Positions 43,628 to 51,788 of a stretch of DNA of 64,000 nucleotides are shown piece by piece. How positions within the stretch are numbered: position 1 is the first letter of the stretch; every line of letters starts with the position of its first letter. The notes below the pieces were generated by a model, which saw only the letters and a program-made list of their open reading frames with translations, was not told the origin of the DNA and made no database searches. A program made the translations under genes and the position numbers. The stretch spans positions 372,001 through 436,000 of the forward strand of contig NZ_CP009285.1 in assembly GCF_000758665.1 (NCBI RefSeq), in the 5' to 3' direction. This DNA is from Paenibacillus borealis. Lineage in GTDB: Bacteria; Bacillota; Bacilli; Paenibacillales; Paenibacillaceae.

Positions 43628-44722
43628 ATGTCCACGCAGTTGATCGAGCTGAGAAAAGAAGATGAACAGAAGGTAGTGGAGGAAGCTTCCCAGTTAATTG
43701 AGAAGGTGTCTAAGACCGATACTGTAGCCCTGGATTCCCTGATGGATGATATCGGCAAGCTTGGCGTGAAGACGCAGGAAAAAGCGGGACAAACCCTCAA
43801 GCTGCTGGACCGTCCGGTCAATGACCTGATGAGCGGCAAGCGGGTGGAAGTGCCGAATATGATTATGAAGCTGCGTAATGAGTGCGAGACGCTGCAGCAG
43901 AGCAAGAATGTCAGCTTTTTAGGTAAAATGCTGCGCAAGAGTCCGCTCAAGAATTATGTCTACAAATATCAGTCCGTCCGCACCAATATTGATGCAATCA
44001 TAACCGGTCTGCGTGACGGCCGCGATACGCTGGAAGAGAGCATCGTCAACATGCGCCAGCTGAAGCGGACCTCGATGGAGGAGATTTATAATCTGCAGAC
44101 CAAAATTGCCTTCGGCAACAAGCTGAAGGAGCTGTTCGAGGTAGAAATCGCCAAGCCGGAGAACGAATTCCGCAAAGCGTATCTGGAACGGGGACTGCGC
44201 AAGGTGATGGTACGGATTCAGTCCATGACCGAGATGATCCTGCTCTACAATCAGGCGATTGCTGCAACGGATATCATCAATGACAACAATGATAAGCTGA
44301 TCGATTCCGTAAACAACGCGATTGATAAGACGTCTAACCTGATTACCGTGTCGGCGATGATTGCCATGTCTCTGGCCGATCAGGAGAATGTCATTAATGC
44401 TGTGGAAGCAACCAACAAGACGATCGAGGATCAGTTCAAGGAGAACGCACGGTTGCTGCGTACAACTACCGAGAAGACAACAGAACTGCTGTCCAAGCCG
44501 TCCATGTCACTCGAAGCCGTGAATCAGGCGATAGGCGATTTGCTCAGTGCTCTGGATACCTCGGAGCAGTCCAACCGGCGGATTATCGAGAGCTGCCAGG
44601 ATTATACGTCCAAAATGACGACCATCAACACCCAGCTGAACAACCGGCTCGGGCTTAATGAGGGCTCGCAGCCGCAGGCTTTGAAGCAGGCGGAGAACGG
44701 GCTGAGCAGCTTTTTGAACTGA
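43628..44722 (+). CDS. telA: TelA/YaaN toxic-anion resistance protein
   Basis: A 364-residue soluble, almost fully helical protein. TAGGAGGAGG precedes ATG 43628. Family features: QKAGQTLKLLDRPVNDLMSG near 52, LRNECETLQQSKN, SPLKNYVYKYQSVRTNID, and the central AIAATDIINDNNDKLIDSVN and SAMIAMSLADQENVINAVE segments. TelA proteins raise tolerance to tellurite and to some antibiotics, by an unknown mechanism. Last gene of the Ter island; a terminator follows within 45 nt. Confidence 0.94.
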   Translation: MSTQLIELRKEDEQKVVEEASQLIEKVSKTDTVALDSLMDDIGKLGVKTQEKAGQTLKLLDRPVNDLMSGKRVEVPNMIMKLRNECETLQQSKNVSFLGKMLRKSPLKNYVYKYQSVRTNIDAIITGLRDGRDTLEESIVNMRQLKRTSMEEIYNLQTKIAFGNKLKELFEVEIAKPENEFRKAYLERGLRKVMVRIQSMTEMILLYNQAIAATDIINDNNDKLIDSVNNAIDKTSNLITVSAMIAMSLADQENVINAVEATNKTIEDQFKENARLLRTTTEKTTELLSKPSMSLEAVNQAIGDLLSALDTSEQSNRRIIESCQDYTSKMTTINTQLNNRLGLNEGSQPQALKQAENGLSSFLN

Positions 44723-44765
44723 TGATTTGATCTGTGGCCTGTAAGCACATGCGAAGGATTGCAAT

Positions 44766-44798
44766 AAGCCTGCTGATGGGGATCAGCGGGCTTTTTTT
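44766..44798 (+). terminator. Terminator of the Ter island
   Basis: AAGCCTGCTGAT (44766-44777) and ATCAGCGGGCTT (44782-44793) pair with a few wobbles, followed by TTTTTTT. Confidence 0.9.
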
Positions 44799-44883
44799 GT
44801 AAGGATAATCAGCATTCATAATACCTCCCTTTCCCACATAAGTTGTCACTAAGGCGACCTATGGAGAAAGAGAGGATAAGCGG

Positions 44884-44985
44884 ATGATTCTGGGATGTTT
44901 GATAGTTGTGCTTATCGTCGTAGCGAGCAGTGAGAAAGCGGAAGCTATTGCCAGGCTGAATGACCCGAATGATAACGGCCTCTGA
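44884..44985 (+). CDS. Putative 33-aa membrane peptide
   Basis: A short frame with ATG 44884 behind AGAGAGG and stop at 44985. It begins MILGCLIVVLIVVASSEKAE, one hydrophobic helix, then a polar tail with several Asp and Asn residues. It lies alone in the 408-nt gap between telA and the FNT gene. No family recognised; size and spacing allow a real small membrane protein, but chance is possible. Confidence 0.35.
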   Translation: MILGCLIVVLIVVASSEKAEAIARLNDPNDNGL

Positions 44986-45130
44986 AGCGGGTGCGGATGG
45001 GCGCAAGCTCCATAAAATATTGACGCTCTGTGGTTCAAGCAATTTCCAGCGGTTTATTGGGTATAATAACCCGGAGGCTGTACATCAGCCTCTACAATCA
45101 CTGAAAATATGAAGCTAATACGGAGGTCAA

Positions 45131-45919
45131 ATGGAGAACGAAGCACTGCTGCAGGTGGAGAAGCTGGCACTGAAGAAACAGAAGATCTTCCGGCAAAGCA
45201 TATTCCGGTATATAGCCAGAGCCATGCTCGCCAGCATGTTTATCGGATTCGGCGTTATCGTAGCGTTTAAGACCGGCAACTTCTTCTATATGGAACAATC
45301 GCCGATGACCTATCCGATGGCTGCGATCACGTTCGGCGCAGCCATCATCCTCATTTCCTACGGCGGGGGAGATTTATTTACCGGAGATACCTTCTATTAC
45401 ACCTATGCGGCCTTGAGACGCAAGATGGCGTGGACTGAGGTAGTGCGGATGTGGGTAGTGAGCTACATCGGCAATATCCTCGGGGCTGCGGCGTTCGCTC
45501 TGCTGATTTTTTTGACCGGATTATTCTATGATTCCTCTGTGAACGGGTTTCTGCTGAATGTGGTGGCGCACAAGATGGAAGCCCCGGCGCTGCAGCTGTT
45601 CTTCCGGGCTATTCTCTGTAACTGGCTCGTGTGTCTGGCATTCTTCGTACCGATGTCGATGAAGAGCGACGGAGCCAAAATGTTCGCCATGGTTCTATTC
45701 GTCTTCTGTTTCTTCATCTCCGGCTATGAGCACAGTATTGCCAACATGTGTACCTTCGCAATTGCCCTCGTCCTGGATCACCCCGGCACCATATCATGGG
45801 GAGGCGTTGTGCATAATCTCGTACCGGTCACACTGGGGAATCTCATTGGCGGCGGCGTGCTGATGGGCGTAATGTATTACTATGTGAATAAGCCGTTCCT
45901 GGATGATGAGTCTCATTAA
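45131..45919 (+). CDS. Formate/nitrite transporter (FNT) family channel
   Basis: A 262-residue pentameric channel with six membrane helices for small anions such as formate, nitrite or hydrosulfide. ATG 45131 follows GGAGG. Hallmarks: YGGGDLFTGDTFYY (omega-loop side), CNWLVCLAFFVPMSMKSDGAKM and SGYEHSIANM with the central pore His; also LGNLIGGGVLMG near the end. The substrate cannot be fixed: no formate lyase or nitrite reductase is adjacent. A TATAAT at 45062-45067 may be its -10, with a poor -35. Confidence 0.93.
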   Translation: MENEALLQVEKLALKKQKIFRQSIFRYIARAMLASMFIGFGVIVAFKTGNFFYMEQSPMTYPMAAITFGAAIILISYGGGDLFTGDTFYYTYAALRRKMAWTEVVRMWVVSYIGNILGAAAFALLIFLTGLFYDSSVNGFLLNVVAHKMEAPALQLFFRAILCNWLVCLAFFVPMSMKSDGAKMFAMVLFVFCFFISGYEHSIANMCTFAIALVLDHPGTISWGGVVHNLVPVTLGNLIGGGVLMGVMYYYVNKPFLDDESH

Positions 45920-45933
45920 AGCGGCTGCAAATA

Positions 45934-45983
45934 AACAGAACAGCAATTCTCCGGTTATGGGGGAACGCTGTTCTGTTTTTTTT
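45934..45983 (+). terminator. Terminator after the FNT gene
   Basis: AACAGAACAGC (45934-45944) and GCTGTTCTGTT (45967-45977) pair perfectly, followed by TTTTTTTT. Confidence 0.92.
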
Positions 45984-46261
45984 GGCTTTTGCAGCCGGGT
46001 TCAGCAGTTGGTTGGTTTAAATATTGGTTAATTTATACATAATCTGTGATGAATATACATAAAAGCTGTTTGTCCCTACTGGAATTCATAGTAAATTTCA
46101 TAGCTGCTTTAACCTCCCGATTACATTTCTGTTTGGATTGCCGGAGTCATAGCTGCTCCGGCTTTATCCGTGACTTATTAGGGGCTCAGATCCTTTGGGG
46201 AGAGCGGGTTTAGAGCGGGGATGAGGAAAAAGATGAATAATTATAGTTTATAATGAATTAA

Positions 46262-46377
46262 TTTACATAAACTATTCTTCAAATTTTACATAAAATTCAT
46301 CCCGGTTTTACCAAGCATGTATTGAACAGTTGGCCCGCTAAACGTATCATTTCCAAATGATCATAACTTTCATTTGG
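46262..46377 (+). promoter_or_regulatory. Surface operon control region: direct repeats, promoter, leader hairpin
   Basis: Two exact copies of TTTACATAAA (46262-46271 and 46285-46294) lie upstream of TTGAAC (46322-46327), a 17-nt spacer and TATCAT (46345-46350). CCAAATGA (46353-46360) and TCATTTGG (46370-46377) then form a hairpin at the expected transcript 5' end, directly against the GGGGGG ribosome site. Two copies of TATACATAA occur further up (46034 and 46054). The gap 45920-46388 holds no gene. Confidence 0.55.
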
Positions 46378-46388
46378 GGGGAAAAGAA

Positions 46389-49300
46389 GTGAAGAAGAGG
46401 TTTAAGCTGCTAAGCCGTATGCTTGCAGCTGCATTGCTGACGGCTTCATTGTTCACTGCTGGTTATGTGCCGTTACTTCCGGCCAGTGCAGAGCCTGCTG
46501 ACACAGGTACTAATGCTGCTGAGGGACAGGGTAACTCCGGGCCTGGAGCTGCTGCGGACCCTGCCGCCAGCGGTGCGGACGGGGAAACATCCCTTACTGC
46601 CGTTGAGGATGCTCTAATATCAGCTACCGCTGCAGAGGGACCATTGGTCGCCAAGGACAGTACATGGGATTATCTGGATGACGGTTCTGATCAGGCTACG
46701 GTCTGGCATGATGTCTATTTCGATGACAGCAGCTGGAAGCAGGGACAAGCCCCGCTCGGCTATGCCGGCAGCGGTAAAGGACTGGACCTGAATACCTGGA
46801 TCGGCTACGGTCCGGATTCAAGCCAGAAATATACAACTTCGTATTACCGCAAGGAATTTCAGATTGACGACCCGGCCGCGGTCCGTAAGCTCACGGCTAC
46901 GCTGGTCCGGGATGACGGTGCGGTTGTATATCTGAACGGTCAGGAAGTGTACCGTACCAATATGCCGCAGGGTACAGTTCTCTACAATACGAATGCCTCT
47001 TCCGCCATCGGTGACGAACGGCTTGATAATAATTTCAATATCGATCCGGCACTGTTGCTGAAGGGCACCAATGTAATTGCCGCCGAGGTGCATCAGGACC
47101 GGGGCGCCAGCTCTGACACGTTCTTCTCCCTCGAACTTAACGCTTCAGCAGGGGTATCAGCCTCGAAAGACCACGGATTACTTGGTCAATATTACACTGG
47201 CACCGAGACCTTTGATTTCGGTGATTATAAATCCACACGAATTGATTCCCAGATCAACTTCAGCAATCTCGATCCCGTTCTCCAGACATGGGCCGGACGT
47301 TCGGATGATGCCAATATCCGCTGGACGGGCCAGATCATGGCGCCGGAGTCCGGCGATTATACCTTCTATATGACCGGGGACAACGGTTTCCGGATGTGGC
47401 TGGACGATCAGCTCGTGATCGATCACTGGACAAATGACTGGGATGTTGAGCAGACAAGCAGTCCGGTTACTCTGCAAGCCGGAACGAAGCACAGCCTCAA
47501 GGTGGAATATTTCGAAGACTTCGGCGGATCGAATCTGTATCTGCGCTGGTCGGGTCCGGGGATAACGAAGCAGATTGTACCTACCTCTGCCCTCTACCTT
47601 CCGGTTGATTACAACGGACCTTTCTATGGCAGTGTGGATTCCGGTGGTACCAGCATAGAACTGCAGCTTACAGGTGATTTGCAGCCGGTTTCGTCCGGTT
47701 TGGCCAGCCATCTGGCAGTCAAGACGGACACTGCTGTGATTCCGGTCCTGAATGCGGTGCAAGGCAGTGCTCCGGATGAGCTTATACTGACACTTGGTAC
47801 CATAGTGAAGCCTGGGCAAATTGTGAACATCTCCTATGACGGGCAGGCTGGCCTGAAGTTTACAGACGATACAGCTGTGGGCAGTTTCGTGTATAGCCCT
47901 GATAATCTGTCGGAGGCGGTTGATTACTCACCGATTGCGATTGCAATGTCCTTCCAGAATGAAGCGAAGACCAACCGTTCCTTCGCCTGGTATACAAGCT
48001 ATGAAAGACCGGACAGCGCACCGGCGGGAATTATGGACAGCATTGTAGAGATCGTGCCAGCCGATCAGGACTTTGACTCTCCTGCGAAGCAGCGCTTTGT
48101 TGGGGAGCCTGCCGATACCCGGGCGCTTAATCTGAAAATTACAAGCTCGACAACAGGTGCTTTTATCAGCCATAAAGCGATCGCCACCGGACTTGCTCCC
48201 GGAACTGCTTATAAATACCGTGTGGGCAGTGACGGCAATTGGAGCGCCGCAGGCAGCTTCACGACTGAGGGTGAGAACGAGAAGGCCTACAATTTCCTCT
48301 ATATGACTGACTCCCAAGGTGCAAATACCAACGACTATGAGGTATGGGCCAAAACACTGAAGAACGGGCTGGACGATTATCCGGATGCCAAGTTCCTGGT
48401 AATGACCGGGGATCAGGTCGATGCCGGATCGCTTGAGTCACAATGGCTGGACTATTTCGGCAAGCCGCAGAACATGCTGATGAAGCTTCCGCTGATGGCA
48501 GCTGTCGGCAATCATGAAGGGCCGTATAACGATAACTATTATTATCATTTCAACTATCCGAATGATTCCATCGATGACCCGCTTCCTCCGGGCAGCGTCT
48601 ATTCCTACGACTACGGTGATGCCCATATCATGGTGCTGAACACGATGGACATGGGCTGGGACGAGCGGCAGCGTAATTCCTTCGAACAGCAGGTTGACTG
48701 GCTGAAGCGTGAGGTAGCTGCAACGGACAAGAAATGGAAAGTGGTAGCCTTCCATAAGGCGATCTATTCACTGGGTAACCATGCACTGGACAGTGATATT
48801 CTGGCGCTGAGAGAGAAGATGGTTCCGGTGTTTGATGAGCTGGGAATCGATGTGGTTCTACAGGGGCATGATCACACCTTCATGCGCTCGTTCCAGATGT
48901 ATGAGGACAAAGCGGTAACAGATATTCAAAAGGATAGCGAGGGCAATCCGCTGAATCCTGACGGTACGCTGTACATGATCAATAATTCCGCCGGAACGAA
49001 ATATTACGATATTCAAAAAGGTGTAAATCCGTATTACGCCGATGTATACCAGCAGCCAAAAGTACCGATCTATTCCGGCATTACGATGACGGAAGACAGC
49101 TTCACTATCAATTCTTACAAATCGGGTGAAGCAGCGCCATTCGATACGTATACGATTGTCCGCGATGACAGCAAGCCGGAGCCGGTGCAGGAGCTGGCGG
49201 CCAGCAGAACCGAAGACAAAGCGACGATCCTTACCTGGGTCAGACCAGACAACCAGAATGGCGACGATGCTATCAGAGGCTTCCGAATCTACGAGAAGAA

Positions 49301-50033
49301 CGGAAAGCTGGGGACGAACTGGAGCGTCTATGTGCCAGTGGAAGAAGCCCGCAGCCAGTACGAATACAAGGTAACGGGAACGAATCCGGCTGTGGATTAT
49401 GAGTTTGTAGTCAAAGCCGTGGATAAGCGGGATAATTCCCCCGAAGCAGCTGTATTCTCCGGCGGTGAGCATCCGGCGGCTCCAACCGCTCCGCTCATCG
49501 ATGATGCCCGCAACACCTTCGGCTGGACACCGGTACCAGGCTACCCTGAAGCTGCTGATTATGAATATAGCATAGATGGAGGCGAAACCTGGCAGCCGGT
49601 CACTGTAAATCCGCAGCCAATCAATGACGGCAGCTACGAAGCAGGCCTGGTACAGGTACGGATCAAAGGCGATTTGACAGCCGGTAAGCCAGCAGGAACA
49701 GCACTGCTCTCGGACAAGCCGTTTACTTTGAATGATAGTACCGATACGTACGTGATTGAGGGAGCGCTCAAACGCGAGAATCTGCTTCAGGTAGAGGTTT
49801 CGCTGGATCGTCTCACGGATTATACCGGCAGCGCTTATGTTGTCTTCGAACTGATGGACGGCGATACTCCGCTGCTGATTAACGCCATCCCGCTTACGAA
49901 CAGCCATCTGACGATGTCCCAGTACTACAATGTGAAAGGTGATAACTACCGGGTCAAGGTATTTGTATTTGACCAGTTCAACAACAATCTGGAAGTGCCT
50001 GGGCAGCTTGCGAAGCCGGTAGAACTTCAGTGA
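46389..50033 (+). CDS. Secreted multidomain metallophosphoesterase (PAP-like, PA14)
   Basis: A 1214-residue exported protein. GTG at 46389 is chosen (GGGGGG 7 nt before, then a signal peptide KKRFKLLSRMLAAALLTASL ending LPASA); TTG 46374 has no site. Order: galactose-binding-like domain (about 85-230, with GQAPLGYAGSGKGLDLN and YGPDSSQKYTTSYYRK), PA14 (about 240-375, LGQYYTGTETF, YTFYMTGDNGFRMWLDDQLV), a purple-acid-phosphatase N-domain (about 510-620) and the phosphatase itself with YMTDSQ, MTGDQVDAG, GNHEG, FHKAIYS and QGHDHTF. An FN3 domain and a C-terminal module shared with the GH92 protein follow. It probably scavenges phosphate from glycan or nucleotide phosphoesters at the cell surface. 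Confidence 0.9.
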   Translation: MKKRFKLLSRMLAAALLTASLFTAGYVPLLPASAEPADTGTNAAEGQGNSGPGAAADPAASGADGETSLTAVEDALISATAAEGPLVAKDSTWDYLDDGSDQATVWHDVYFDDSSWKQGQAPLGYAGSGKGLDLNTWIGYGPDSSQKYTTSYYRKEFQIDDPAAVRKLTATLVRDDGAVVYLNGQEVYRTNMPQGTVLYNTNASSAIGDERLDNNFNIDPALLLKGTNVIAAEVHQDRGASSDTFFSLELNASAGVSASKDHGLLGQYYTGTETFDFGDYKSTRIDSQINFSNLDPVLQTWAGRSDDANIRWTGQIMAPESGDYTFYMTGDNGFRMWLDDQLVIDHWTNDWDVEQTSSPVTLQAGTKHSLKVEYFEDFGGSNLYLRWSGPGITKQIVPTSALYLPVDYNGPFYGSVDSGGTSIELQLTGDLQPVSSGLASHLAVKTDTAVIPVLNAVQGSAPDELILTLGTIVKPGQIVNISYDGQAGLKFTDDTAVGSFVYSPDNLSEAVDYSPIAIAMSFQNEAKTNRSFAWYTSYERPDSAPAGIMDSIVEIVPADQDFDSPAKQRFVGEPADTRALNLKITSSTTGAFISHKAIATGLAPGTAYKYRVGSDGNWSAAGSFTTEGENEKAYNFLYMTDSQGANTNDYEVWAKTLKNGLDDYPDAKFLVMTGDQVDAGSLESQWLDYFGKPQNMLMKLPLMAAVGNHEGPYNDNYYYHFNYPNDSIDDPLPPGSVYSYDYGDAHIMVLNTMDMGWDERQRNSFEQQVDWLKREVAATDKKWKVVAFHKAIYSLGNHALDSDILALREKMVPVFDELGIDVVLQGHDHTFMRSFQMYEDKAVTDIQKDSEGNPLNPDGTLYMINNSAGTKYYDIQKGVNPYYADVYQQPKVPIYSGITMTEDSFTINSYKSGEAAPFDTYTIVRDDSKPEPVQELAASRTEDKATILTWVRPDNQNGDDAIRGFRIYEKNGKLGTNWSVYVPVEEARSQYEYKVTGTNPAVDYEFVVKAVDKRDNSPEAAVFSGGEHPAAPTAPLIDDARNTFGWTPVPGYPEAADYEYSIDGGETWQPVTVNPQPINDGSYEAGLVQVRIKGDLTAGKPAGTALLSDKPFTLNDSTDTYVIEGALKRENLLQVEVSLDRLTDYTGSAYVVFELMDGDTPLLINAIPLTNSHLTMSQYYNVKGDNYRVKVFVFDQFNNNLEVPGQLAKPVELQ

Positions 50034-50056
50034 TCAGGAAAGAGAGGAATCCTAAG

Positions 50057-51763
50057 GTGAAAAAAGTTGTAGCGGCCATTATGGTCTTATTGTTCCTGTG
50101 TTCACCTGCGGCAGCTTTTGCCGAAGCGCCTTTCACGCTCGAGCTGAGCGGGAAGGAGGTTGAACGCGGCGGCGGCATCACGTTGTCTGGAACGACACCG
50201 GGGCCGGTTGACCAGGTTGTAGTCAAAATTGTCAGCCCGGCCGGAACCGTGTTCTATATTGATGTCTTGAAAGCTGTAGACGGAGCGTATACCCAGCGGG
50301 TAGCTATTCCGGCAAGCCAGGTGCTGGCTCCTGCCGGAAGCTATTCTGTGGTTGCCGGTTCCGGTGGAACTACATTGACGCAAGAGTTCACCATTGCAGG
50401 GGAGGAAAGTCCGGGTCCTGGAACACCGACCGCAGCTCCGACTGCAGCTCCAACCGCAACATCAACCGCGATGCCAACACCGACACCGACGCCGGATTCG
50501 GATTCTGGAACTCCAAGTAATCCGGGTACGCCACAGCCCGTTGGAACGGGCAGCCCAATTTCAGCGGCGAGCCCAATACCTGCTGGAGCCGGAGAAGCCT
50601 CTAATGCCCGGATCAAGCCGGAGCTGTCAAGTAACGGAAGTTATCTGATTGGCGCAGATACTCTGGCGCAGGCCATGCAGCAAGCCGCTGGCCAGATCAC
50701 GATTGAGCTTCCAGCCACGGCTGAAGAAGCTGGAATAGCACTGGAGCTTCCGCTGCAATCGCTGAATCTGCTCAATACCGGGAATACAGGCCTTGTACTG
50801 ACAGACGGAGTAAGAACGATTTCATTCCCCGCAGGTGCAATGAAGACCTCCGGTGATGATCAGACGCGGCTGCGGATTGTCCTGAATGCCAGCTGGAACA
50901 AGGAAGCCCAGTCTCTAGTTGGCGGGTCTGTCCGCAGTGATGCTGCTTATGGTTCAACTGGCGTATTGCTGTCGCTGGTCATTCAGACGATAAACAGCGG
51001 CAATATTACTGAGATCCATCAGCTGGCTCTGCCGGCTGAGGTTAGCCTCAAGCTGACGCCGGCACAGATTAGCTCCATGAAGCCGGAACTCGCCGGCATC
51101 TATTACGTGGACGGCAACAGTGCTGAATATGTGCCCGGCACGTTGACGGCCGGGACGGTAGCCTTCAAGGCAACCCATTTCTCTGCTTATGCACTGCTTG
51201 TCTATGACAAGAACTTTGCGGACATGTCCGGACACTGGGCTGAACCGGCTGTGAAATCGCTCGCTGCCAGACACCTCGTGAACGGTGTGGATGCTGAACA
51301 TTACGAACCGGCCCGCGGCATTACCCGCGCTGAGTTCGCCGCCCTGCTGATGCGGGCTGCAGACCGTACGGGAAGCGTACCGGCCAATGTTGCTTCAGCA
51401 CCGTTTGCTGATGTACCTTCAAGCGCTTATTATGCCAAGCAGGCAGCAGAGGCTGCGGCCATGGGCATTATGAAAGGCTATGACGGGGCATTCCGGCCCA
51501 ATGACCGCATTACCCGTGAAGAGGCGGCGGTAGCACTGGTGAACGCTTCGAAGTACTTCAAGCTTGCGGCAGACGGCCAGGCAGGCAAGGCTTATACTGA
51601 TGCGCGGGAAATTGCCTCTTGGGCGGCGGCCAGTGTGGCCGAGGCGGGAGCGAGCGGGTTAATGCAGGGAGACGGCACCACATTCCAGCCGAAGAAGCAG
51701 GTCACGCGTGCCGAGGTGGCTGTGATGGTTAGCCGCCTGATTCAGACCGGTTCTTCTTTATAA
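50057..51763 (+). CDS. SLH-domain cell-surface protein
   Basis: A 568-residue exported protein. GTG 50057 is preferred (GAGAGG site, then KKVVAAIMVLLFLCSPAAAFAEA); the GTG at 50030 would put charged residues before the signal. An N-terminal beta domain (about 25-120) is followed by a Thr/Pro linker (TPTAAPTAAPTATSTAMP), a beta-rich domain with VSLKLTPAQI and YVDGNSAEYVPGTL, and three C-terminal SLH repeats (DMSGHWAEPAVKSLAARHLV, FADVPSSAYYAKQAAEAAAM, YTDAREIASWAAASVAEAGA), which bind pyruvylated cell-wall polymer. It lies between two secreted enzymes that lack SLH domains, so it may anchor or scaffold them. Confidence 0.93.
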   Translation: MKKVVAAIMVLLFLCSPAAAFAEAPFTLELSGKEVERGGGITLSGTTPGPVDQVVVKIVSPAGTVFYIDVLKAVDGAYTQRVAIPASQVLAPAGSYSVVAGSGGTTLTQEFTIAGEESPGPGTPTAAPTAAPTATSTAMPTPTPTPDSDSGTPSNPGTPQPVGTGSPISAASPIPAGAGEASNARIKPELSSNGSYLIGADTLAQAMQQAAGQITIELPATAEEAGIALELPLQSLNLLNTGNTGLVLTDGVRTISFPAGAMKTSGDDQTRLRIVLNASWNKEAQSLVGGSVRSDAAYGSTGVLLSLVIQTINSGNITEIHQLALPAEVSLKLTPAQISSMKPELAGIYYVDGNSAEYVPGTLTAGTVAFKATHFSAYALLVYDKNFADMSGHWAEPAVKSLAARHLVNGVDAEHYEPARGITRAEFAALLMRAADRTGSVPANVASAPFADVPSSAYYAKQAAEAAAMGIMKGYDGAFRPNDRITREEAAVALVNASKYFKLAADGQAGKAYTDAREIASWAAASVAEAGASGLMQGDGTTFQPKKQVTRAEVAVMVSRLIQTGSSL

Positions 51764-51788
51764 GATGAAAGCGAGGGATAGGAATCTC

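Noticed and set aside
44655..44849. Minus-strand frame with GGGAGG before an ATG near 44820
   Set aside because: It would read straight through the telA terminator and the telA 3' end; the translation has no recognisable feature.
48858..49907. 349-residue minus-strand frame opposite the phosphoesterase gene
   Set aside because: Entirely antisense to a well-supported multidomain protein, with no start signal and no family pattern.
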